DNA of 64,000 nucleotides from a virus. A model generated the notes under the pieces. That model worked only from the letters and a program-made list of their open reading frames with translations. It did no database searches and was not told the DNA's origin. Made by a program: the position numbers and the translations under genes. This document shows positions 54,042 through 63,343 of the stretch, piece by piece. Every line of letters begins with the position of its first letter. Within the stretch, counting starts at the first letter, position 1. The DNA lies in the IMG/VR virus record IMGVR_UViG_3300025645_000037, positions 62,001 to 126,000 of that record, one strand, 5' to 3'.

Positions 54042-54863
54042 ATGACCCCTGAAGAAATTAGCCGATGTGAAAAAATAAAATATTTCACAGACATACATCC
54101 ATTTCATTATATTCCGTTTGTTACTATTAATGAAGGTACAATAGTTAATGAGTTTGTGTCACCCGACACAGAACCGAAATTTATCAAAATGAAATCAACA
54201 AAACCAAAAGACTGGTATTACAATAATCATACAGTTAAATACACAACAAATAACAGTGGATATAGAGCACCGGAATGGGAAACTATTGATTGGAAAAATA
54301 GCATTATTATGTTTGGCTGTTCGTGTACGTTTGGTATCGGAATATCTGATGAGCACACTATACCATATATACTGCAAGAACTTACAGGTCGTCCGGTGAT
54401 TAATTTAGGAGTACCGTCTTGTTCGAATAATTTTATAATGGATCTAAATAATATGTACACTTCGCGATTCCCTAATCCTTATGCAGTTGTAGTTAATTGG
54501 TCTGCACTTAATCGAAATAGGATTTATAATGATCAAGGAATATTTCATACCGGTCCGTGGAACGACCTCGGTCAGGCATCTGATAAAATAATGAAAAAAA
54601 TAAACAAAATCTGGAGCAGATCGGTCCAGGTTCCTGCACATAATTATATGTCAAATAAATTACTCGGGATACAATTTAAAAACTTATGGAAAGGAAAATC
54701 GTCAACCGCCGAAATTACATATTTCCCAGGAACTGATGACATAATGAATTGTGAATTTGTAACAATGTCCCAAGACGCCCGCGACTCGCAGCATCCCCGC
54801 AGTTCTAACATTACTGTGGCAGAAAATATAGTTAATCAACTATTAAAACAAGGTAAAATATGA
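54042..54863 (+). CDS. SGNH hydrolase/acyltransferase S2
   Basis: A 273-residue protein. SIIMFGCSCTFGIGISDE provides block I (Ser nucleophile), NLGVPSCSNNFIMDLNN block II, VVNWSALNRNRIY a block III-like position, and RDSQHPRSSN the Asp-x2-His end. The N-terminal 80 residues (WYYNNHTVKYTTNNSGYRAP) form a small extra domain common in phage SGNH proteins. It is a neighbour and distant relative of S1. It probably modifies the same glycan; acyl group unknown. The stop overlaps the next ATG. Confidence 0.65.
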   Translation: MTPEEISRCEKIKYFTDIHPFHYIPFVTINEGTIVNEFVSPDTEPKFIKMKSTKPKDWYYNNHTVKYTTNNSGYRAPEWETIDWKNSIIMFGCSCTFGIGISDEHTIPYILQELTGRPVINLGVPSCSNNFIMDLNNMYTSRFPNPYAVVVNWSALNRNRIYNDQGIFHTGPWNDLGQASDKIMKKINKIWSRSVQVPAHNYMSNKLLGIQFKNLWKGKSSTAEITYFPGTDDIMNCEFVTMSQDARDSQHPRSSNITVAENIVNQLLKQGKI

Positions 54864-56389
54864 GTAAATACAATTCAAATGCAGACGCAGCAGAACGCCA
54901 ATTAAATAACCTAAGTCCGACTATGTGCTTTGCAAAATGGGCACAGGTTTCGATTAATTTAACTAACGGATTAACGCATAGCTGCTATCATCCTCCTGCA
55001 CATAAGGTAAATCTCGAAGAAATCGAAAAAGATCCTTCTGCGCTGCATAACACGCAACAAAAAAAACAAGAGCGCAAACTGATGCTCTCCGGAAAAAGAC
55101 CAGAAGGATGTTCGTATTGTTGGAAAATGGAAGACCAAGGAAACCGCAGCGATAGAATTTATAAGTCAGGAGAAGCATGGGCCCAAAATTCGAAGAAAGA
55201 TATTATAGACACTCTTGATACCGGCAGCATTAATCCCAGATACGTTGAGATAAATTTTAATCAAACATGCAATCTTAAATGCATGTATTGTTCGCCTCAT
55301 ATTAGTTCTGCATGGGAAGATGATATTATTAAACACGGTCCGATTTCTATTGCAGATGGCAAGACGGGCGATCAATCTAAGCATAATGATTTGTCATATT
55401 TTATTGATAGCAAGACTATGCCATTTGCTGGACGTCAAGCCGATAATCCGTATCTAGCAGCTTTTTGGAAATGGTGGCCGGACTTGTACAAAGATCTAGA
55501 AGTCTTTAGAGTAACGGGCGGCGAACCGTTGCTAGATTCTAATTTCTATCAAGTGTTGGATTATATCTATAAGAATCCAAATTCTACACTAGAAGCAAGC
55601 ATTACTAGTAATTTTTGTCCACCCCGTCCGGAAATAATGAATAAGTTTATTTCTAAACTAAAAAAATTAGAAGAAATACAAATTTGGGAAGATACTTCTA
55701 AATTCAATCCCGCAGCTAATAACTATTGGTATGTTAATATGGCCCTTAAGAACTTTACTACATTTGTTAGTGTTGATTCGGTAGGTGCACAGGCTGAATA
55801 TATTAGAGATGGTCTAACGTTTGATACATTGGATAAAAATGTACATCGTTATCTAACAGAGACTATTAACACGTCGATAACATTTATTAATACCTTTAAC
55901 ATATTGAGTTTGCCTAAATTCAAAGATTTTTTGATCTATATTTTACAATTACGGCAGACATATAGCAAGTCGAATCAACCACTTATTTTAATTCCCATCG
56001 AGGATAAATGGACAACGCATCCAGACTATGAAGTACATCCTAGACAGCGAATAGGACTTGACATACCCTTGCTTACAAGTCCTGCTTGGCAAAACATAAA
56101 CATCCTTCCGGCTGAGTTTTCTCATTACATTGAAGACGGAATAAAGTTTATGGAACAAAATTCAGATATTAGCGACGGCGCTGGATTTTATGATTTTGAA
56201 ATCGAAAAAGTAAAACGCAACTTGCGACATATGAATTCTATTAATAATGCAAAAGAAGTTAAAATTGCACAAGATAATTTTGTTTCCTTTTTTGATCAGT
56301 ATGACAAACGAAGAAATTTGTCATTTGTTGATACGTTTCCTGAATATTCTGAATTATATCATGAATGGCGCGCAGCAAGAGACCGGTAA
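54860..56389 (+). CDS. Radical SAM enzyme R2, paralogue of R1
   Basis: A 509-residue protein. Cys137, Cys141 and Cys144 (TCNLKCMYCSPH) form the radical SAM cluster site; VFRVTGGEPLLDSNF follows. The N-terminal auxiliary domain has Cys23, Cys42, Cys84 and Cys87 at exactly the residue numbers seen in R1, within blocks THSCYHPPAHK, SALHNTQQKKQER and PEGCSYCWKMED. It is about 50 residues longer than R1, mainly in an insert near 255-290 (KLKKLEEIQIWEDTSKFNPA). It precedes glycosyltransferase-like B2, as R1 follows B1. Confidence 0.8.
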   Translation: MSKYNSNADAAERQLNNLSPTMCFAKWAQVSINLTNGLTHSCYHPPAHKVNLEEIEKDPSALHNTQQKKQERKLMLSGKRPEGCSYCWKMEDQGNRSDRIYKSGEAWAQNSKKDIIDTLDTGSINPRYVEINFNQTCNLKCMYCSPHISSAWEDDIIKHGPISIADGKTGDQSKHNDLSYFIDSKTMPFAGRQADNPYLAAFWKWWPDLYKDLEVFRVTGGEPLLDSNFYQVLDYIYKNPNSTLEASITSNFCPPRPEIMNKFISKLKKLEEIQIWEDTSKFNPAANNYWYVNMALKNFTTFVSVDSVGAQAEYIRDGLTFDTLDKNVHRYLTETINTSITFINTFNILSLPKFKDFLIYILQLRQTYSKSNQPLILIPIEDKWTTHPDYEVHPRQRIGLDIPLLTSPAWQNINILPAEFSHYIEDGIKFMEQNSDISDGAGFYDFEIEKVKRNLRHMNSINNAKEVKIAQDNFVSFFDQYDKRRNLSFVDTFPEYSELYHEWRAARDR

Positions 56390-56429
56390 AGAGTGTGCAA
56401 AGATTATTTTAGAGAAGTTAAAACATTAG

Positions 56430-57122
56430 ATGTATGATATAGTATTCATAAGTTACGACGAACCGAATGCTGATGAAAATTATGCCGCGCTAAAAGCAAG
56501 ATTCCCGTCGGCAAAACGTGTCCACGGCGTTAAAGGAATTCATCAGGCACATATCGCCGCAGCTAAAAAATGCTTCACTAAGATGTTTTGGATAGTTGAC
56601 GCTGATGCTATAATAATGGATGATTTTAATTTTGATTATATAGTATCGGATCATCAATTGGATCAAGTGCATGTATGGCGCAGTCAGAACCCTGTAAATG
56701 ATTTAATTTATGGATATGGCGGCGTTAAATTATTCCCTCGACGAATGACTATAAAAATGGATACATCAAAGCCAGATATGACTACAAGCATATCGACCAA
56801 ATTTAAGGCAATACATACTGTATCAAATATTACAGCATTTAACACAGACGAGTTCAGCGCCTGGCGCAGCGCGTTTAGAGAATGCTGTAAGTTAAGTGCT
56901 AAGATAATAGATAGACAAAAAAGCACAGAGACTGATCAACGACTGCGCACATGGTGCCAGGTAGGCAAGGACCGTGCATACGGTAGCGCAGCTATAGATG
57001 GTGCTAATGCAGGCGCTGCATACGGCGCTAGTCACAAAGATGACAAACAGGCGCTAATGAAGATAAATGACTTTGCATGGCTCAAGGAACGATTTGATGA
57101 AAGACATAATTTGGCAAAGTGA
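56430..57122 (+). CDS. Glycosyltransferase-like protein B2, paralogue of B1
   Basis: A 230-residue protein sharing with B1 the blocks DIVFISYDEPNADENYAAL, AKRVHGVKGIHQAH, FWIVDADAIIM (DxD), NPVNDLIYGYGGVKLFP and FSAWRSAFREC. It is shorter than B1 by about 75 residues at the C-terminus. The 40-bp gap before it holds the end of a small out-of-frame ORF (see findings). The start of the next gene lies inside it. Confidence 0.6.
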   Translation: MYDIVFISYDEPNADENYAALKARFPSAKRVHGVKGIHQAHIAAAKKCFTKMFWIVDADAIIMDDFNFDYIVSDHQLDQVHVWRSQNPVNDLIYGYGGVKLFPRRMTIKMDTSKPDMTTSISTKFKAIHTVSNITAFNTDEFSAWRSAFRECCKLSAKIIDRQKSTETDQRLRTWCQVGKDRAYGSAAIDGANAGAAYGASHKDDKQALMKINDFAWLKERFDERHNLAK

Positions 57123-57819
57123 AGAAGGCAACGATAGATGGGTTGCTGAAATTTTTAAATTTAAAAGAAATGGGTACTTTGTTGAAGGCGGGTCAACTGC
57201 TGGTCGTAACAATAGTGCAATAGTTTTAGAAAAACAATTCGATTGGAATGGCATAGCAGTAAATGCCAACAGGCATCATGCTAGAGTAATTAAAACTAAG
57301 CAACGTAGAAAAAATGTCGAACGAGCTGCATTATGGAGTTCAACCGGTACCGTTGACTTTTATGAAACACAGATTGGTGTAATTGCAGATACTAAGTTAA
57401 CATTCTTAGGTGTCCCGCAGGATTTATCATATTCTTCATTTGTAGTTGGTTCGAATACAACAAATGAAGAAGTTGCAGATATAATAGAAAAAGGTAAAAA
57501 GGTAAAGATACCTAGTATTACGTTAGAACGGTTGCTCAAAAAGTATAAAGCGCCGCCAGTTATTGATTACATAGGTTTAGACATTGAAGGCTCAGAATAC
57601 GAAGTATTAAGAGTGTTTCCGTTTAAGAAGTACAAAATACTTGCTATGAGCATAGAAATGAGCGAACCCTGCCAGCAATTATTAATCGACAATGGATTTA
57701 CTAGAGTTGTTAATCCGTATTGCCCAAAGTCTTACGAACATCATTATGTTAATAACGAAATATTAGAAGACTACCCGTTTGAACTATACAAGGAAATAGA
57801 CGATGATTCACAGAAGTAA
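57097..57819 (+). CDS. FkbM-family methyltransferase with unusual motif I
   Basis: A 240-residue protein. PPVIDYIGLDIEGSEYEVLR near residue 165 is the signature of FkbM-type (Methyltransf_21) O-methyltransferases, which often act on sugars. The SAM-binding region reads YFVEGGSTAGRNNSAIVLEK and then FDWNGIAVNANRHHAR, where typical members have a G-x-N-D-G loop and an acidic E-P-N. Both are altered here, so activity may differ. ATG 57097 was chosen over the upstream start at 57067 because AAGGA (57084-57088) precedes it. It overlaps B2 by 26 bases. Confidence 0.7.
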   Translation: MKDIIWQSEEGNDRWVAEIFKFKRNGYFVEGGSTAGRNNSAIVLEKQFDWNGIAVNANRHHARVIKTKQRRKNVERAALWSSTGTVDFYETQIGVIADTKLTFLGVPQDLSYSSFVVGSNTTNEEVADIIEKGKKVKIPSITLERLLKKYKAPPVIDYIGLDIEGSEYEVLRVFPFKKYKILAMSIEMSEPCQQLLIDNGFTRVVNPYCPKSYEHHYVNNEILEDYPFELYKEIDDDSQK

Positions 57820-58447
57820 TTTTTTTAAGAACTACGGACAATTTATAACTAAGTTTCCCGATACAGATGTGTCAGATTTGTTTTCAAAAGGACAAATGGA
57901 ATCTAAAAGTTGGTTAGTTGAATCTCTATTAGAAATAAATCAACCATTAGGATTAGTGTTTATATGTGCAGGTTGGTACGGAAGTCTTGCAACCTTTTTG
58001 TTCGAAAGCGGATTGTCTATAGAAAAGATAAGAAGCTTTGATGTTGATGAATCATGTGCAATACGCGCTGACACATTTAATCGTTCGTGGGTAATGGACG
58101 GTTGGCAGTTCAAAGCAAGTACATTAGATATTACAGAAATGATGTATCCTTTAACTCATACAACTTATAGAGCAGACGGTAGCAGTTTAGAATTAACAGA
58201 AATGCCCGATACAATTATTAACACTAGCTGCGAACATATTTCTAACTTTTCAGATTGGTATAATGCAATCCCGGCAGGCAAAATGATAATACTTCAATCT
58301 AATAATTATTTTGAAATAGATGAACACGTAAACTGTTCCGAAAGTTTAGAAGAATTTGACAGAATGACTCCTATGCAGGAAACATACAAATTAGACAAAT
58401 TAGAACTTAATAAATATACTAGATATATGAAAATAGGCATTAAATGA
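57803..58447 (+). CDS. SAM-dependent methyltransferase-like protein
   Basis: A 214-residue Rossmann-type protein. LGLVFICAGWYGSLATFLFE fits a glycine-rich motif I, IRSFDVDESCAIRAD gives the acidic residue after strand 2, and PDTIINTSCEHISNFSDWYN resembles motif IV of class I methyltransferases. Similar proteins occur in other marine phages (from memory). Substrate unknown. It overlaps both neighbours (17 and 4 bases). Confidence 0.6.
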   Translation: MIHRSNFFKNYGQFITKFPDTDVSDLFSKGQMESKSWLVESLLEINQPLGLVFICAGWYGSLATFLFESGLSIEKIRSFDVDESCAIRADTFNRSWVMDGWQFKASTLDITEMMYPLTHTTYRADGSSLELTEMPDTIINTSCEHISNFSDWYNAIPAGKMIILQSNNYFEIDEHVNCSESLEEFDRMTPMQETYKLDKLELNKYTRYMKIGIK

Positions 58448-59649
58448 AACAACCTTGGTGCATAGAGCCTTTTATAAGCATTTCTCATAACACCGAAGGA
58501 CATTATCAATTATGTTGCATTGCAGGAGTTGACAAGACTAGTACTGCTAATGCCCGTACAATAACCCCTACTGAATATTTTAACAGTGATTATATGAAGA
58601 CTGTTCGTAAGGATATGTTAGATCATAATCTTACAAATGACATACGTCATGCATGCCAGTCTTGTTTGTTAAATGAAGCAAACGGAATGAAATCACGCAG
58701 ACAAACACAGGCGCAGAAATATACAGCTGATCGAGCAATCGAACAGGTACACAAGGATCCGTTAGCTGATTTAGATTTGTCTAGCCTGCGTTATGTGAAT
58801 CTAAAAATTCTCGGAAATTTGTGTAATTTAAAATGTATAATGTGTAATCAAAATTCGTCTTCGAAAATTGCTGCTGAATTTAAAAAGACAGGATTTAGAG
58901 AGATTGAGAAAGTAATACAGATTCCATTTGATGACGATAATAACGATGAATATTTAAAGAGCATAACACAAATTCTTAATCATGTTAATAGATTTAGTTT
59001 GATAGGCGGCGAAGCATTTATTAATCCGAACTTTGAAAAGATATTTGAAACAATATTATCTTCGGATAACGTGGATAATTTAGAATTATTTGTAATTACA
59101 AACGGCACAGTAATACCTAACTATGTACTAGATAATGCTTTTCGTTTTAAAAATATGAAATTTATGTTTAGTATTGATGGCATTGGTAAAAAAGGCGAAT
59201 ATATAAGATCGGATTTAAATTGGAACGAATTTGACGAAAACGTTAAAAAGACTATCGAAAGTGATGTTGACGTAGCAGTAAACATCGCAGTACAGCTTTT
59301 GAATATAGGATATTTGCATGAAATATACGATTATTTAGAAGATCTAGATACAAACCTTCTTAATAGCGTAAGTTGGAATAATTGGGTAACTTATCCTAAG
59401 GTATTTCGTCCGCTTAACATTCCGCTCGAAATAAAGGAATTATACAAAAGGAACTATAAATACCATAACATATTTTTAAATCCTAATAATAATTTGCAAT
59501 TTGTGCAGATTAAAGAATTATTAAATAGTCCATTGGGGCAATTAACTGATTTTAACAATGGGATAAAATATCTTAAAGCACTTGACAAGTTTCGTGATAG
59601 ATGTCTGATAGATGTCTTTCCTGAATTTGAAAAATATTACGGAGAATAG
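58444..59649 (+). CDS. Radical SAM enzyme R3 with N-terminal Cys domain
   Basis: A 401-residue protein. Cys127, Cys131 and Cys134 (LCNLKCIMCNQN) form the SAM cluster site; FSLIGGEAFINPNF follows. N-terminal cysteines at 6, 24, 25, 71 and 74 (PWCIEPF, QLCCIAG, ACQSCLL) again suggest an auxiliary cluster upstream of the core. It is more divergent than the R1/R2 pair. SAM partner genes (two methyltransferases) lie just before it. Confidence 0.8.
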   Translation: MKQPWCIEPFISISHNTEGHYQLCCIAGVDKTSTANARTITPTEYFNSDYMKTVRKDMLDHNLTNDIRHACQSCLLNEANGMKSRRQTQAQKYTADRAIEQVHKDPLADLDLSSLRYVNLKILGNLCNLKCIMCNQNSSSKIAAEFKKTGFREIEKVIQIPFDDDNNDEYLKSITQILNHVNRFSLIGGEAFINPNFEKIFETILSSDNVDNLELFVITNGTVIPNYVLDNAFRFKNMKFMFSIDGIGKKGEYIRSDLNWNEFDENVKKTIESDVDVAVNIAVQLLNIGYLHEIYDYLEDLDTNLLNSVSWNNWVTYPKVFRPLNIPLEIKELYKRNYKYHNIFLNPNNNLQFVQIKELLNSPLGQLTDFNNGIKYLKALDKFRDRCLIDVFPEFEKYYGE

Positions 59650-59650
59650 G

Positions 59651-60538
59651 ATGTATTTCTGGATAGTATTTAAATCTGGCAATGATGAATTTAAATTACA
59701 TTACAAGACATATGACACAGATTTTGGGTTGCGATGGGCAGATGCATTAAGAGAGCAGTGTCTAAAAGATAACAAAGTGCGAGAAAAAGATCGTCTTTAT
59801 AATTTCCCTAACGGCATCTGGGACGAAGAAAAGATTGTAACTGAATTAAATGAATGTATTGCAATTATTAATAAAGACACTACGGTAATACATCATAATG
59901 CATTTGTAGGCATGCCTCAAGACCAGTTAAATCACTTGCATCATTATTTTGAAAATCTTAGAGGAGGTGTGCTATCACCTACTGAGTTTTGGGAATCATC
60001 AGACGAAGAAGTATGTGCAGCACTTGAAAAATTTAACATTGTTATTCACAGAGCAGAGAATTTTTACCGTAGTGTAATTAGGCCAGTGTTGTATCCTAGA
60101 ATAGTTTGCACGTTTAATGACAGGATACGTTATGATCTTACCGAAGAAGATTATCAACATTTTACGCTAGTCCGTAAATTCGGCGAAGCACATATTAACT
60201 ATTGCGAAGTAGGCAAACCGCTAAACGATGTGTTCATTGATGGCGACGATGTAGTCGGTGATGACAACATACGCCCGTTGCGTTATTATAGTTCTGACTT
60301 TCAAGTTTGCTATCATAGTCGTGGACAGGCAAATGTAGATGCATTTTTAGAAAGAATGAATCAATGGTGGGATGAAAACGAAGAACATCTAACAGCTTTA
60401 GGATTTCAAAAGAATGATCCGAAAAACTCAATAGGTAGCATTGCAGTTGCAGAAATGATAACTGTAATATCTGAACAAGAATTAGTAGACACTTTGTCTA
60501 ACTATTTAACAATAGACAGGATTGAAATAGATGAATAA
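59651..60538 (+). CDS. Conserved hypothetical island protein
   Basis: A 295-residue protein. It has no recognised catalytic motif: ADALREQCLKDNKVREKDRL, TTVIHHNAFVGMPQDQLNHL, HHYFENLRGG and a tail EMITVISEQELVDTL. Histidine-rich (IHHNAF, LNHLHHYFE), so metal binding is possible. ATG 59651 follows GGAGAATAGG directly after the R3 stop. It overlaps R4 by 8 bases. It could be a partner or substrate-binding protein of the flanking radical SAM enzymes (inference). Confidence 0.55.
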   Translation: MYFWIVFKSGNDEFKLHYKTYDTDFGLRWADALREQCLKDNKVREKDRLYNFPNGIWDEEKIVTELNECIAIINKDTTVIHHNAFVGMPQDQLNHLHHYFENLRGGVLSPTEFWESSDEEVCAALEKFNIVIHRAENFYRSVIRPVLYPRIVCTFNDRIRYDLTEEDYQHFTLVRKFGEAHINYCEVGKPLNDVFIDGDDVVGDDNIRPLRYYSSDFQVCYHSRGQANVDAFLERMNQWWDENEEHLTALGFQKNDPKNSIGSIAVAEMITVISEQELVDTLSNYLTIDRIEIDE

Positions 60539-61655
60539 ATTAGGCATTGGTATATATAATTCGTATCCTCGTCATTTACATATAGAGCCTACGAGTGATT
60601 GTAACGCACGGTGTCCGCAGTGTCCTAGAACATTGCACGGCACACTGCATACTAATCCGAATATAGAAATAGCAGAATGGACCCCAGAAGAAACTAAACA
60701 AGTATTGTCTGATAGTTTTTTTAAGAATCTTAAGAAAATCCTAGTAAATGGAAATTTAGGTGATATTGTTAAGCATAGTACTCCTAAAGAATTCTTAGAG
60801 GAACTTATTAAAAAAAATGTAGTAATTGAGATTAGAACTAACGGCGGCGCGTTAAAAACAGAATTCTGGAGTTGGTTAGGCACACAGCCAAATATTATAG
60901 TTGAATTTGGTATAGATGGATTAGAGGATACTCATCATTTATATAGACGAAAAACTAGATATGATGTAGTTATAAAGAATGCAAAAGCATATATAGAAGC
61001 AGGTGGGTACGCATCATGGGCAATGACGGTGTTTAAACATAATGAACATCAAGTTGACAAATGCAGAGACCTATCAAAAGAACTCGGATTTAAGAAATTT
61101 AAAGCCCGTGACACAACACGGTGGTGGGCATCGGATCAAAAAGTATTTGATAAGAACCTTGATTATGAATACAGTTTAGAACCCGCATCATCAGTTAAGT
61201 ACTTAACTGATAATAAAAAAGAATATACTTATTCTAGAGAATATTTGCAAGAACAGCTTAACACAATACACAAATTTAATGTAGACACATTACAGCCGAT
61301 GCCGTCGATACAATCTAACAAGGTGTCTTGTTTGGTTGAAAAAACTTCAAGTGTTTATTTGTCTGCTGATAAAAAATTATGGCCGTGTTGCTGGACTGCA
61401 AACGAAGCACAAACAGCAGTGTATAGGAATAGTAATTCACCATTTGTTGAAAAAGTGTACAAACAACTTGGGTATGATGTAGATTTTAATAACGTAGTAA
61501 AACGTTCGGTGAGAGATGTATTAGCAACTGGCATATTTAGAATTATCGAAAATAGTTGGTCTGGTGATTGCTTTTCAGCTTGTGCACACACCTGTGGTAA
61601 AAATTCAGTGTGGCGCACACAATTAAAAAATACAAAAATCACCAACAAAAAGTGA
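60531..61655 (+). CDS. Radical SAM/SPASM enzyme R4
   Basis: A 374-residue protein with Cys24, Cys28 and Cys31 (SDCNARCPQCPR) near the N-terminus, and a C-terminal SPASM-like set: Cys267 (VSCLVEK), Cys286-Cys287 (LWPCCWT), Cys347, Cys351 and Cys355 (GDCFSACAHTCG). SPASM enzymes hold auxiliary iron-sulfur clusters and commonly modify peptides. In contrast to R1-R3 the auxiliary domain is in the usual C-terminal position. Confidence 0.82.
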   Translation: MNKLGIGIYNSYPRHLHIEPTSDCNARCPQCPRTLHGTLHTNPNIEIAEWTPEETKQVLSDSFFKNLKKILVNGNLGDIVKHSTPKEFLEELIKKNVVIEIRTNGGALKTEFWSWLGTQPNIIVEFGIDGLEDTHHLYRRKTRYDVVIKNAKAYIEAGGYASWAMTVFKHNEHQVDKCRDLSKELGFKKFKARDTTRWWASDQKVFDKNLDYEYSLEPASSVKYLTDNKKEYTYSREYLQEQLNTIHKFNVDTLQPMPSIQSNKVSCLVEKTSSVYLSADKKLWPCCWTANEAQTAVYRNSNSPFVEKVYKQLGYDVDFNNVVKRSVRDVLATGIFRIIENSWSGDCFSACAHTCGKNSVWRTQLKNTKITNKK

Positions 61656-61668
61656 TATAAGTATTAGT

Positions 61669-62592
61669 ATGATAGATTATTATAAAATAGAACCTGAACA
61701 AAATACATTTAAAACAGTTTCGATACAAACAACGTATAAGTGTCAGTTAAGTTGCTCTAATTGTTATTTAGGAAATATGTTAAATAATGACTCTATTCCC
61801 GATATCGATATTGATAGATTCCGCGATTTTTTATCAAGGCTAAATGGCCGAACTGATATTAGATTCATTGGTGCAGAGCCTACAATGAATCTAAATTTAT
61901 TTGAAATGATTAAAATGACAAGGAAGTACGGGCATCGTCCGTCTTTGTTAACAAATGGATTAAAATTACGCCGCGAGGATTATACAAAAGCATTAAAAAT
62001 CTCAGGATTAAATATGCTAGGTATTAGTATGAACGGCGGAATTGACGACGACATGTATAAAGAGTTCGACAACGGAAAATACGCAAAGCCAAAAACAATT
62101 GCGTTGTCAAACTGTTTTAAATATAATATCATGCCACATATTAACGTTATTATGGATCCAACAAACACGCACGTTATAGCGCCTCTTATTGATTATGTAG
62201 TCAACACTGCTGCCGCGCATGGTCGGGCATTTAGCACGGTTAAATACCCGGTCGCATTGCGGGTTAAGTCTATAGGCCAGATGGGCTTTTATAGGAAAAC
62301 TTACACATACAGCTTAGAAGAAATGATAGACATAATGTCAGATATACATAAATTTGACATTAGAAAAACTATTACTAACACAGTAGACGGATATGAAGAG
62401 AAAAGATCTGTGTTGTATAAATTCGAAACATCAAACGGTCCAATGCTAGGTAAGCTAACAGATTGGTCTGTTGATGATGACGGTGTGCCCGATTCAGGAA
62501 GCAGCCGTAGAGGAATATTAACAGATGATTATAAAATAGCACCGTTCTTTGAGTACTATTCAAATACACAAGAAAGTATAACAAATGTCTAA
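61669..62592 (+). CDS. Minimal radical SAM enzyme R5
   Basis: A 307-residue protein with Cys25, Cys29 and Cys32 (YKCQLSCSNCYLG), then IRFIGAEPTMNLNLFEM and a LLTNGLKLRREDYTKAL block. Cysteines after the core are few (one in NCFKYN), so no full SPASM domain. No Shine-Dalgarno sequence precedes ATG 61669; TATAAGTA at 61656-61663 resembles a late promoter whose start would coincide with the ATG. It overlaps the next gene by 8 bases. Confidence 0.78.
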   Translation: MIDYYKIEPEQNTFKTVSIQTTYKCQLSCSNCYLGNMLNNDSIPDIDIDRFRDFLSRLNGRTDIRFIGAEPTMNLNLFEMIKMTRKYGHRPSLLTNGLKLRREDYTKALKISGLNMLGISMNGGIDDDMYKEFDNGKYAKPKTIALSNCFKYNIMPHINVIMDPTNTHVIAPLIDYVVNTAAAHGRAFSTVKYPVALRVKSIGQMGFYRKTYTYSLEEMIDIMSDIHKFDIRKTITNTVDGYEEKRSVLYKFETSNGPMLGKLTDWSVDDDGVPDSGSSRRGILTDDYKIAPFFEYYSNTQESITNV

Positions 62593-63343
62593 ATTTTATC
62601 AAAAGACGTATCATATTAAAGCAAACATTGATTTGTTAAAAGAACTAGTAAATGAAAACAAAGATAAATTTGTTTGTCCATTTCAGAATGCCGAAAGTTA
62701 TCTACACGTATACAAAGACGACACCTGTCGTGTGCAGTTCTTTAATTTGCAAGAGTGCGATTATTCTAAAGAGAAAAACAGAGAAGGCACTGTGTATATA
62801 AAGTATCTTATGTCTACTATGAAAAAAGTTAATAGACAAAATGATTATACCTTTTTGAAAGATAACTTTGAAAAATTCTGTGTAGAAACAAACGAAGAAA
62901 ACTTTAGCATTGACGTAACGGGTGATCTAAAAGTAAAACAATTATTACGTGAACTACGCGAAGCATGGTGTTATGATCATTCAAAGCCTGAAATAAAAAT
63001 TTGCAGAGTACGTCTAGTTAGATTACCTGCACGTAGCGAAATGCCTTTTCACAGAGATGAAACTAGCTCAAAGAATCTTAGAGTAATTTGCCCAATTATT
63101 ACAAATGACAAATGTGTTAATGCATTTAAAGATATAAATGGCGAAACTGTTGAAATGTATTTTCCTGCTACCGGAGCCTTTTATAAATTTCATGACGAGA
63201 AAATAGAACACGCTGTTTTTAATAATTCCGACGAAGATCGTTATGCACTTATCTTAACAGTGGCAGGTGTAGATGATTTAAAAGAATGGGATAGAGATTA
63301 TTACCGAAATGAAATGTTTTGGAAAAATTGGGGACACATGTGA
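62585..63343 (+). CDS. 2-oxoglutarate/Fe(II) oxygenase (Asp/Asn hydroxylase-like)
   Basis: A 252-residue protein with a cupin-type iron site: EMPFHRDE (His156, Asp158) and KIEHAVFNN (His209), then DRYALILTV (Arg219, candidate 2-oxoglutarate binder). It resembles aspartyl/asparaginyl beta-hydroxylase-like phage proteins. It would hydroxylate an amino-acid side chain, sugar or base. The start and stop overlap R5 and the last gene. Confidence 0.7.
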   Translation: MSKFYQKTYHIKANIDLLKELVNENKDKFVCPFQNAESYLHVYKDDTCRVQFFNLQECDYSKEKNREGTVYIKYLMSTMKKVNRQNDYTFLKDNFEKFCVETNEENFSIDVTGDLKVKQLLRELREAWCYDHSKPEIKICRVRLVRLPARSEMPFHRDETSSKNLRVICPIITNDKCVNAFKDINGETVEMYFPATGAFYKFHDEKIEHAVFNNSDEDRYALILTVAGVDDLKEWDRDYYRNEMFWKNWGHM

